From Gnetum montanum (lineage: Eukaryota; Streptophyta; Gnetopsida; Gnetales; Gnetaceae): 48,121 nt of DNA. The stretch lies in the NCBI GenBank assembly GCA_015680685.1, contig MNCI01009211.1:29738-77858 (forward strand), written 5' to 3'. The notes under the pieces were generated by a model. That model saw only the letters and a program-made list of their open reading frames with translations. It had not been told where the DNA came from and did not search any database. This document shows positions 10,251 through 20,254 of this stretch, piece after piece; the stretch's first letter is position 1, and every line of letters begins with the position of its first letter. A program made the translations under genes and the position numbers.

Positions 10251-11854
10251 ATCCCCCATGAGTGTGGGTTTTGCCACTTTAAGTGATAGTCATTTTGAGA
10301 TTGATAAAAAGTCCCACTAGAATAGTATGGTTGGTGGTAGGACTATCTATAATTTCCTTGTAAGGTAATTTCCTAGGCATTTGCTTTCGTACGAACTTAG
10401 GATTCAAAGGAAAAGCCCCAAACTCATGTAGATGTAACATAACTGGGCAATAGTCGTTTGGATTCATCATCATCTTTTGTATTTGAGTCAAAAACCTCTT
10501 CTACTATGGCAATTTTCCATTTTTGTTGATAAGTGTTCCTACCTGTTTCATTGGTCTTTTTTTCTTTTCTTGTTTTGATCACTCGATTCTTTCTGTGTTA
10601 TCTTTTATCCTATGGTCTTCAAGTAGGTTGTAACTTTTTCATTCATCTACTCCCACAACTTATCTACCCTTGCTTCAATCTCAGCGATAACCTTTTGTAT
10701 TAGCAAGGTTTGTTGTGAAATCAACTCATCAAGAGCTTCCTCTTTTTTCTTATCATACATATGGACTTCTCTTGTTTGAAGAGTTAAGTCTTGGTTATAT
10801 TCCTCAATACTTTGCCTTTTACATAGCTCTCCTTCTTTTGCCATCTATTCACCTAGCCTTTGTATTTGATGGGCTTTTAATTTAGATAATTACCCTTGGG
10901 CATAGATCTGAAGGGTCTTTCTTGTTGGGGTATGAAGCCCATCTATGATGTGGAGAAGGTACTCTTTTTGAGAAAACCCATGGCTTGGACATCTATGTAG
11001 TAGAGAATAGTATTTATCCAAGGCCATATCCAAGGGTTCATGATTTCCTTGATTCCACCCTTGGATTTTTTTTCTTAAATTCGACACTCTCATAGGTTTG
11101 GTATTTCTCATTGAAGAGCTTAAGCATTGTGGACCATTGGTAGATTGAATATGGCTCCAATAATCTATACCAATTTTTGGCTTCTTCTATTAGTGTCCTA
11201 GGAAAGAGCTTAAGCTTTTTCCACTAAATCTTGATGTTCTGTAAGGCACAAGCATTGTCGAAGGCTTGTAAATGATGTTGTGGGTTAGAATTATAGCCGC
11301 CCTCAAATCTAGGAATGTTATTCATATTAAGTATTTTGATGCAAGTTTCCCTTTGATGCTTGTTGGGTATTCTAACTACATCCATTATTTACGCCATGCT
11401 CCTAGTAGCTAATAAGGATCCATCATCATTAGACATGTTGTGGTAATGCCTTCTATTTTTATTTACTTGATTATGATGATTTCATTTATGCTCACTTTGA
11501 TGATCTCATCTATTTGTACTTCTATCTTCATCTTGATTCCTATTTCTATACCTATGTTCATCCTTGTCAAAACTAGATGTGGAAGAGGAACAGGAAAATG
11601 TTGAATTGAGAGAATTGCCATGGTTGCTATATTTCTCACTTTGGTCCCTTGATGTATTTCTTCTAGGTTTGGAGGTGGTCTTAGGCCTTGAGGTCCTCCT
11701 TGTTCTAGGACTTACTCCATCTTCGCTAGGATTATCTACATTAGTTGAATGTAGTCTTCGAGTGTATTAAGGGTCTAAATGAGCCTAGGAAACCCCTGCT
11801 TGTGGTTGTTTACTCTTGTTTTCCTTAGTATAGATCCTATCATGCATTATTGAT
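10251..11854 (-). pseudogene. Gag pseudogene of element Z, N-terminus cut
   Basis: Gag packages element RNA into virus-like particles. Read on the minus strand from the break at 11,854 there is a Ser/Arg/Asp-rich N-terminal part (DKDEHRYRNRNQDEDRS). Then come the capsid entry motif NNIPRFEGGYNSNPQHHLQA, the segment NWYRLLEP, the capsid motif HEPLDMALDKYYSLLHRCPS (about 11,040) and a charged coiled stretch KEGELCKRQSIEEYNQD (about 10,830). Last is a degraded knuckle tail, CPVMLHLHEFGAFPLNP, near 10,450. The first two Cys of the knuckle are lost. Several stops and frameshifts are present. Confidence 0.75.
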
Positions 11855-12295
11855 CTAGTCGTACCCATGTTGATGTACTAAGTGCACATGTAAAGTAAGT
11901 ACTTGAAAAGCTAAAGTGCTAACTAAGAAAACATGAAAAATTATTTTAAGTGAATAGATAGCAAACTAAGTGATGCTGCAATGATGCAAAATAGCTCGAT
12001 CTTTATTACCATTTACAAATTATGTCCAAGTACAATCTGTTCGAATAAAGACTCCATTCACTATCTAACACCACACTGTGGGCATGCAATTCTATTGGTA
12101 AGTTACGAAAACAAACTGATAGAGTCTAGTTACTATGGAATGAAAAGTTCTCTAGATTATGCACCCAAGTGTCGTATTTATAGGATTGCACACATTCCGA
12201 GATATTGTATCAATGATGATGTAACATGGACTACGATATCATATAAACAACATCATTAATGCGATATCATTATTGACCAAAAATTAACTTTATCA
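11855..12295 (-). repeat. LTR D: truncated 3' LTR of element Y (441 bp)
   Basis: It matches LTR A from position 25,226 onward (TGTACTAAGTGCACATGTAAAG in both) and ends AACTTTATCA before a polypurine tract. About 430 bp that LTR A has on its left side are missing. The junction falls at CTAGT, a short string also present in LTR A, consistent with an illegitimate join to the gag of element Z. Confidence 0.8.
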
Positions 12296-12306
12296 TACCC
12301 CCACGA
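12296..12306 (-). other. Polypurine tract of element Y
   Basis: Plus-strand TACCCCCACGA reads TCGTGGGGGTA on the element strand, next to LTR D. Confidence 0.65.
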
Positions 12307-12479
12307 TTGACTAGAAACTCATCCTTGAGTTAAAAAAAAATGAGGATAGAGTTCCTTACAAAATTGGGAGGTAGATTTAACTATATAAGACTAATGAAAT
12401 ATTTACATGACACTAAATTCCATAGTGGTGTTTGTACAAAATGACACAAGTTTATGGCAAAACAACAAAACAAGACAAA

Positions 12480-15244
12480 ACTAAAGAAGTTCGATGTAGC
12501 CTAAGTGCCCGGTAGTGGTGGTTCTTCCATACGATGCTTTTACATGCCTATTGTACAATGTGTGACAAGGCCAATACATCCCATGGACATGGTAGCTCCA
12601 AGAACATCTAATTTACTTTTACATACCATGCCACAAACTGCCTCCTTTCTTCTTCAAATGCTCTAGCCATTTTGTGTAATTCTTGATAGTTTGACATTCT
12701 TTTGGCCAAGTTAGCTACAACATCCTTTTGACCTTGGTAGCTAGCCTTTACTACTTCCAGTTCTAAATTTGCCACATGCAACTTCTACAAAGCATCTTTC
12801 TGATTAGCAAATTCTTTCTCGTATAGAGAATAGACAGCTACTACTTGCTATTCTAACTCATTTCTGGGTCTACCTACTGTTACCATGGCTAGGTTAGCAT
12901 AACGAAGGTTAGCTAACCCCATGTATCTTATTAGGTCCTCTATCTGCAGGTCTTTGTTTTTGATTTCCACTTTGTGAACATGAGTGAAGCTATCCAAGAT
13001 AAATTACCACTCTGGAATCTATGTTGAATTTGAGTTGATCTGGGCCTTAACCATCTAGATTTTTTTCATTAATCTGTTTGTGCAAGCCCACTTAATCATG
13101 AAAATGTTCTTTGAGCCTTTCATGCCTCTTTGCTTCATTCTGCCACATGCTTATTTCAATTGCAAATTTATTTCATATTGCACATACCTTCTCCATTAAG
13201 AGGGTTCTGTTCTCTCATGCTAAGCGACTCATATCTTAGTTGATCCTTACCAATTATTCTCTTAACTGATGGATGCTTTCTTCAAGAACGTTTTTCTATT
13301 TCTCTATGTTGGTCAACTGAGTATTACTTGCAACTAACTATTTATTCTCTTCTTGTAGGGTGATGAGTGCCTTGACATGTGCATAAGCTTGTGCTTCAGT
13401 CACTAAGGCATCCCACACTGCCTTCTCCCTCCAACGTTCCATCTACTTATTGATATTGATGAGGTGGTTAATGTGTTTGGTTCTAAATTGATCCAGTTGA
13501 TCAGGTCAGGTGAAATAAACTGAGTGGGATCTCTCCTTTCTACCATTAGGGTCACGAGCTCTTCTTATAATCTACAAACTTCATTTTCGACATGCTCTGC
13601 CTTAGTTTTTGTCATGACCAACTTTCCCTTGATGGCTATTAATTCTGACTAGATTGTAGTGACATCACTTAAGATGCCAAAAATATTTTTCATGACCTAT
13701 CCCATCTATGGTAGTCTATCAAGCACATCCTCATGATCTACAAGATTCTTTGAGGTATTAGCTAACATTTGAACATCTCTAGCTCTAGCAAGAACTACTA
13801 GTAACACAATATGAACATTAAAGGATTCTTTTATGTGATTAGTAATCACTTCTATGGCTCTAATTGCATCCTGGTGCTACATAACCATGACCATGGCTCC
13901 TTCTCTACTTTCTAACACCACCTAGAATGATGTAGTGTTCCCATAAATGTATTATGACTATTCATCCCCTCCTCCTAACTACAACGAGATTTGTCCACTA
14001 GTAAGATCTGTGGAAATGATGGGCCTAATTACATTGTCTATGACCTTGTAAAGATTAGCCTCTTCATGTGTTCCCTAGCTAATAGTCTCTATAATCTACT
14101 GTAGATGACTCATTGAAGGCTTGTAATCTTATGGTAGCAATGGTGGAACTTGTTGTTGTTGTTCTTACTATTGTTACTGTTGTTGCTACTCAATCTATTG
14201 TTGACTACTAGGGCTAGTTTGTTGTTGCTTACTAGTCGTAGGAGTGCTACCAGTAAATGTGGTGCCTATAGTTTCTACAATGCCTATTGGTTTTTCAAAT
14301 TGATCTTTCTTTGAAGGCACTGGTTTGAGCATCTCTACATATGATGCATTCTAAGCTTTCCTATGGACATGATTGGTGTATTCTAAAATTCCAACTTGTC
14401 TGTATAGCTTCTTGATAAGACAAGGGAATGGAAGTATCAACTTCCTTGCCTTTTTCTCCTCAAACTACTATTGCATCTTGAGGAAGTAGAGGAAGTAGAG
14501 ATGGACAATGTTTGCAATGAATTTCCCCATCAGAATAACACTTCCTCTAGCCACATAAGTTGATATTCTGTTCAATCTCTTTACGGGGAATAGGTGGTAG
14601 GTATCAATCTTAAAATGAATTTCTCTTCTATAGTCAACTCATTATAATCTTTGTCATCTTTGTCATATGCTCACTGTAACCATAGTTTTCTTGTATCTGT
14701 ATAAGATCTAGTAGAGAGTTATGCCACCCTTGCCCCCTTCATTGGGCACATTAAGGGCTTCAGCAATCACCTTTACTGAATAAGACACCAAGACTCCCTC
14801 AATCTTTACTGTAGCATCTGCTTATTTATTTTTTCAAAATTGGAGTGTCTCTCCTAAGTACCATTCTCCACTTGTTGTCAATGTGGGCCATAAGGGATAT
14901 GATTGGAGTTGTATTTTGATAGCATTTGGGGCAAACTTCATGAACAAGCCAAAGTTAAGTTTAACAATCACTGTGGACATGATAGACTTCTCTTGAATAC
15001 CTTGAAGGCATTCAGGCAACAATGTGAGGCACTGTGCTTGCTCTGGCTCTTATAGAAATTCTTCCTTTGCTTGGGTAGAGTGCTTTGTGGCAAGTATTTC
15101 CTAATGAATGCTAACAGATTGAGCCTCCTACTCTACATGCTCTACTTACAGGGTTTGTTTTCCAATGCAGCCTCTCCCTTAGCCTCTTGGTCTTTTGATT
15201 CTTCATTGTAAGCATTCATCTTCTACTCCTCTTTTTGGGGCCAT
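12480..15244 (-). pseudogene. Element Y 3' ORF: retroelement protein with a Transposase_32-like region and coiled coil
   Basis: The ORF starts at 15,244 (MAPKRGVEDECLQ) and reads through many stops to about 12,480. In order it shows SVSIH.EIL near the start, then MLPECLQGIQEKS, GEWYLGETLQF, KIEGVLVSYSVKVIAEALNV, HLFPVKRLNRISTYVARGSV, ARKLILPFPCLIKKLYRQVG, a Gln/Ser/Thr-rich linker, and a long Glu/Lys/Leu-rich region likely to be coiled coil (VVANLAKRMSNYQELHKMAR, AFEEERRQFVAWYVK). The VSYSVKVI...ALNVP, HLFP and LPFPCLIKKL elements resemble, from memory, the Pfam family of 'putative plant transposon proteins' (PF20167). That family is found in many plant retroelements and has no proven activity. 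It sits between protease and 3' LTR, where Athila elements keep an env-like ORF. It is inactive here. Confidence 0.6.
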
Positions 15245-16339
15245 TTGCAATCAACAAGGATTTGAAAATTATTGATATATTTACACCAATTTTTAATAGC
15301 TCCTTTTCGTGCTCATACTTTTAGCTAGATCAAGTTCTTAGCTTAAGATTGCAAAGTTAGAAAAATTTTCAAAAACGAAGAATCCCTTTAGATGTTATTT
15401 CTTTTGTAACCTTTCATAGTTATCAGTTTTGCTCTTATTTATGACCTAAAATAGTTTATATGGTACATTAAGAGAATTATTTTAAGTATTTCTGGCCTTG
15501 GTTTGATTAATAAATTATAGATTTCTTATTAGTTTCCATATACTTACCCTTTGAGATATCTTCCAGGCATTGGAACTTTTTGGCTCAAATTTTAGTGATA
15601 TCATGCTAAATACACCCCTCCCCCCTTAGCCATGACTAAGTTAAGAGCTCTTTCATTAACAAACATCAAGAATTTGGGAAATCAAAGCTACTAGGGCCAA
15701 TTTATGAGCATTGAAAGTTAGGATGTCAAAGCGCTTTGCATGAAAGAAAAAATGGCAAAAACTTTCTTCACATGGAAAATGAGAAATGAAAGCTTTTTCT
15801 AACTTCCCTGCACTATATATACTATTTTATAGGCACAATATTCTAGATCATATATCATAGATATGACATCATAGGACCTCCGATATCATAGCTATGATAT
15901 CACCTTCAAGAATTTCAAATTGTCCATGGAATTTTTAGAGAAAAAATGAGTCAAATCAAATGTATGAAAGATATGAAGCATGTCTAGAGGGTCTTGGAGT
16001 GGATATGATGCTTTGGTTGCAAAAAATAGTCATCTAAAGTCCATGATGAAGGAATCTTGGATACAATTATCCAATCCTTATTACCTCTTTCTATTGGTGT
16101 ATGATTATGGTTTAATATTTTCATTTGTAAGTTCTCAGTTGGGGTCATTCTCTTACGAGAGGAGTTAATAAGTGATTCAAATTGTTCCATGCATGTTTTA
16201 AACAATTTTAAATTCTTAGTTTGTGGCCACTATGTGTCTTCTAATTTAGTGGCCCATGCTTTAATGAGTTCACACACTTGTTTTTCACATTATTTTGGGC
16301 TAATGTACTAATCATGTTGACATTTTGATCTAAAATTTC
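15245..16339 (-). other. Spacer of element Y between protease and 3' ORF
   Basis: AT-rich and without a coding frame. Parts match Z around 7,600-8,170 (for example AGAAAAAATGAGTCA). It contains CGATATCATAGCTATGATATC near 15,880, echoing the U3 palindromes. Confidence 0.5.
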
Positions 16340-16700
16340 TAATCAAATGTTGTACATCTTTAAGGTTGGTAGGTTCCATGCTTTGTATGTTTCTAGAGAT
16401 ACCAATTTTACTTCAGAACCTAAATCTAGTAGAGCCTTGCATGGTAGATTTATAGCTACTCGTAAATAAATCGAAGGAACTCCTAGACCCATTATTTTCC
16501 TAGGAAGTATTCCTAGCTTGATCCAGTTTAATACTATCTTTGTGAACATGATAGTTTTTAATTTTTGATTCTATGTCTATGAAAGCATGATGTTGGTTGA
16601 AGGATCTATTGTAGGAGAGATTTGTCTCAATGAAGTTTTAACTCTACCAGCCTTTTATAGACTTATCCTAAAGAAAGGATGCTTCTTTGTTTTGCCCTTA
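16340..16700 (-). pseudogene. Aspartic protease remnant of element Y
   Basis: The minus-strand frame reads VLNWIKLGILPRKI, CKALLDLGSEVKLVS and TYKAWNLPTLKMYNI. This matches TVTDWIKVGHLPRK and the ...SGSRVNLIS...AWNLPQLKKSNI region in V and W. The retroviral-type D-S/T-G active site is here D-L-G, so catalysis is probably lost. Retroelement proteases cut the gag polyprotein. Upstream coding is broken by stops. Confidence 0.65.
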
Positions 16701-17554
16701 ATGTTGCTGGTATGATCCTCTCTTTGTATATTCACCATCTTGATTGCACTTTTCTGTTGTAGTTGAGATGGAAATTCCTCCTACATCAAAGAAGGTGGCA
16801 CTAGTGGAATTGGGATGTTGATTTGAGGAACCAATGCTTGAGGGTGCATGTATGAGTTTGAATTTTTCCTTGGTGGTGTTGGTCTATGGTATTTAGCTAG
16901 ATAATATTATGGAGCTTGAACGGTTCCATTTCTGAGAGAGATTAGATGTTACACATAGTATCTATAGGAATCAAGCTACCAATATGAATACTATTGATGT
17001 GGTGGTGGCATTGCCCAAGATTGGAGTTGTTGCCACTGCTAATGATATTGCTCTTGTGGTTGTGGGTAGGCTTCATTGGGATAGAACGTGGTTAGAAGGC
17101 TTACCTATAGTTACCTTGAAGGTAAGGTAACTGTTTGGGCATCTATCTCTTGATAAAATTGGGGTTAAGAGCATATATCCCTATTTCTTGTAAGTGTGCC
17201 ATTATAGGACAACATCCTTTGGGATGTTTGTATTGGCACATGGCACATCCTTCCTCATCTTCAAAGCTTATTCCTGAACATTCAACCACTGAGGCCACTT
17301 TTCCCTTGTGTCCAAAATCTCTTTTCTTATTCTTATCTTTACCTTTTACAAAGGCTTGCTCAATTCATTCCTCCATCATGTTTACAGTTGTTGTAACCCT
17401 ATCATCAACCGAATCCCACATCTTCTCTACTTTAGCTACTATGTCATTGATGGATTTTTGAATCGATAGAGTCTTCTTCTGAATCACCTAGTCCAAAGTT
17501 TCTTCTTCTTGTGGATCACAAACTCTTACATCCCTTTTTCAAATGGATGGATCT
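16701..17554 (-). pseudogene. Gag C-terminal part of element Y (after the X insertion)
   Basis: Reading left from the gap there is DPS.KRDVRVCDPQ, then KKTLSIQKSINDIVAKVEKM, then the zinc knuckle CAMCQYKHPKGCCPIMAHLQ (about 17,240). Knuckle spacing is CX2CX3HX4C. A proline/glutamine-rich tail follows. It aligns with gag of W at 30,211-30,642. About 100 bp of gag between this piece and the piece right of element X is missing, presumably in the gap. Confidence 0.75.
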
Positions 17555-17814
17555 NNNNNNNNNNNNNNNNNNNNNNNNNNNNNNNNNNNNNNNNNNNNNN
17601 NNNNNNNNNNNNNNNNNNNNNNNNNNNNNNNNNNNNNNNNNNNNNNNNNNNNNNNNNNNNNNNNNNNNNNNNNNNNNNNNNNNNNNNNNNNNNNNNNNNN
17701 NNNNNNNNNNNNNNNNNNNNNNNNNNNNNNNNNNNNNNNNNNNNNNNNNNNNNNNNNNNNNNNNNNNNNNNNNNNNNNNNNNNNNNNNNNNNNNNNNNNN
17801 NNNNNNNNNNNNNN
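17555..17814. other. Assembly gap, 260 N
   Basis: Unsequenced. By comparison with LTR B and with gag of W it should contain about 400 bp of LTR C, about 100 bp of gag of Y and one target duplication, so the true distance is probably larger than 260 bp. Confidence 0.95.
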
Positions 17815-18262
17815 AAGTCGTACTCATTCCGCATTACTAGGAGATAAAGGTAGAGAGATATTAACTACGAAAGTAGTAAATAAAAATAACAATTAAATAA
17901 TTAAGCTAAGTGGATGCTGCAATGATGAAGTAATCTTGATCTTTATTACCGGTCATGTACGTGTCCAAGTACGTCACACTCAAATAAAGGATGCCATACA
18001 ATTACAATCACCACACTGCAAGCATGCACTGGGAAATAATTCTAACTCTAAGAAGGAAAAACTGCAAGAGTTTGGATAAGGAACTAAGAACTAATGCCAA
18101 AACCAAGTGTGCCACCTTTTATTTATAGGCTCACACAGGAACCATGATATCGCGGCTCCGATAACAGGGGTTCAATATCGGGACCTATTAGACTTGGTAT
18201 CTTGTATCAGGGTTCTAATAACAAGGGTCCGATAACAGGACCTAATAGACCATGACTCATCA
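17815..18262 (-). repeat. LTR C: 3' LTR of element X, left part in the gap
   Basis: Aligns with LTR B from about 22,754 to its end (CATTACTAGGAGATAAAGG in both) and ends GACTCATCA. The polypurine tract follows at 18,263. About 400 bp of its left side is missing. Confidence 0.85.
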
Positions 18263-18273
18263 TACCCCCATGA
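18263..18273 (-). other. Polypurine tract of element X
   Basis: Plus-strand TACCCCCATGA reads TCATGGGGGTA on the element strand, next to LTR C. Confidence 0.7.
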
Positions 18274-18419
18274 CTGAATAACAACTCATCCTCGAGTCAA
18301 AGAAAGTGAGGAACAACTTTAATTGATTACATAGTGGATAGGTATGGGATTATTGACTGACTAGGAATTTATTTATGCCACAATGGAGAATTAAACAAAA
18401 TTTGACATAGACACAAAAG

Positions 18420-18869
18420 ACAAAACTCGTGGAACTCATGGGGTTCCTGATAGTGGTGGCTCCTCTATGGGTGCCTCTCCTTTGTCCTACACGATTAGGC
18501 TTCTAAGATTGATACCAGAAGTGCTTGACATTTCTCCTCTTCTATCCATGGATTATGAGCCATCCATGCTGATGTTCCAATGTTTGATGGAGTTTGCACT
18601 TTCCATGAACATGGTAGTTGCAGGAACACTTGATTGGCCTTAACATGTTATGCTGCAAATAGCCATCATTCCTCTTCATAGGCTTGGCCCTTAACCTCTC
18701 CACCTTTTTCTTGGATAGATTATGTAGTAACAGGAGTTCCATGATGGATGCTGAGTGATTGTGCCTCCCGCTCTGCATGTTTTGCATGAAGTCCTTGGCC
18801 TCTGCCTCCCCCTGGTCATTCGGTTGCACCTTGAGAGGGTCCTCCTTGTTGTCTTCTTTTAGGGGCCAT
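18420..18869 (-). pseudogene. Element X 3' ORF (MAPKR), internally deleted
   Basis: It begins MAPKRRQQGGPSQGATE at 18,869, has a stop, and continues as a Gly/Arg/His-rich segment (PGGGRGQGLHAKHAEREAQS). It then jumps to a C-terminal end, HVKANQVFLQLPCSWKV, matching YVKVN.MFLELPCPWDV at the end of the Y ORF. The whole Transposase_32-like and coiled-coil middle is absent. The kept N and C ends show that X, Y and Z descend from the same gene. Confidence 0.6.
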
Positions 18870-20254
18870 CTATAATCACATAAAGATCAATTGTTAGTAA
18901 GGTTATTGAAAAAATTTCAATGATTTCATACCTTACTCATTTCCTTTAATAAATGTTGAATTCTTTGCTTAGTATGATTTTAGAGTTAGAAATTTTTTCA
19001 AGGAAGTTACCCTAAAAGTGTAATGTCAAACCTGGTTTGTTAGGTGACACATAAAAGGACCTGGTTTGTTGAGGAACGTTTGATAAAATGATGACAAAGG
19101 AAAGAATAGATTTGACAATAAAGTACTTAGAGGGTATAAGATGATGTGGTGGTATGCAACAAGTACAAATTGCAAAAGTCACGCAAGTGGATCCTCCCCA
19201 AAGCAGGTTCCAACCTATAATGCCTTTGTGTAACCACACCTTAAAATGTCTGTAGGCACTAGAAGGGTTAAATGTAATCCATACCAATTTCACAAAACAC
19301 ACACATATAGATAGCACCGAAATGCGATAAGAATTCTACGCTATACGAGACATGAGCTACAATTACATGAATAGTAAGATGAGATGAACCATAGAAGGGA
19401 TTGTAGAGATTGGGACATGAGGTAACTAACCCAAGGCATAGTGAATCATGCGTGTAAAGCATGACTAATGTGTCATTAACCCGTCATTCCAGGATTAGGA
19501 CCAAGTCCATTCCTTTGATCAGTGACATCGCATTGTTTCATCCCATGATGAGCAACTATGAGAGTACCAGAACAACAAGGCATATGATCACTTCGAATTT
19601 TGTTCAAGGGAGGAGTGATTTTTGCTTTGTGGCACTTCCTTTATTTTTATTTTTATTTTTATTTTTTATTTTTTTTTGAATTTTTTTTTGATTTTTTTTC
19701 AATTGCTGAATCCAGAGAAGCCACCAACCTTCAAGCATGTGTGCATGTCTTTCTAGTGGGACTCCCTAGAACAACATTGGATTTTTAAGTGCCTTTTGAT
19801 TACTCTTACTCCCATTTTGCGTTAGATCTACAAAAATCTTAGTACAACCCCGTTGCGTGATAACTCTCACAGACGTCACCAAAGAGAATCCAAAAGTTCC
19901 CTTGATGTCACACCCTAATCATTCCCTCTTGATCCATCCTCCTTCATTCTGGGTACAATGAACACAAACTTAATTTTAAGTTTTAAGAATGTCAAGAATA
20001 TCACTGTACCCTTGAATAGAACCTCTTATTTGTAGAATGGATGAGTGGGTGTAATGGGCTCACTGTCCAAATAATTAATCGCACAAGACTCAATAACATA
20101 GAACACGTCTCAACCAATGAGCCACATGAGTGTTTTATTTATAGATGCGATTACTTATAAAAAAGTAAAAAGACAAAAAGATAAAACAAGAAATTGAAAA
20201 ATGAAAAACTGGAAGACAAAAAATTGTAAAATTAAAGAAAATGAAAAATATTTA
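18870..20254 (-). other. Spacer of element X
   Basis: Non-coding. It includes an (ATTTTT)n-like low-complexity run at about 19,636-19,700, and blocks shared with Z, such as TTGATGTCACACCCT near 19,900 (Z near 9,168). Short ORFs here are chance. Confidence 0.55.

Larger units (their letters stand above)
6062..11854 (-). mobile_element. Element Z: 5'-truncated, RT-less Athila-like LTR retrotransposon
   Basis: On the minus strand, Z runs from a broken gag at 11,854 through a gag/linker region, a long spacer and a short 3' ORF to a polypurine tract and a complete 3' LTR (6062-6928). The 5' LTR, primer site and gag start are missing, cut where element Y's truncated LTR begins. No RT, RNase H or integrase signature was found in the 4.9 kb interior, and the protease motif seen in Y, W and V is absent. 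The left flank TTTGG (6057-6061) would be half of the target duplication; its partner is lost. Confidence 0.8.

Noticed and set aside
17509-17896. Long ORFs across the N run
   Set aside because: They exist only because N codons contain no stops; the flanks are gag of Y on one side and LTR C on the other.
19636-19700. Poly-T tract considered as a poly(A) tail of a minus-strand LINE or processed copy
   Set aside because: No reverse transcriptase, target duplication or 3' gene end adjoins it, and it lies inside the spacer of element X; it reads as an (ATTTTT)n low-complexity run.
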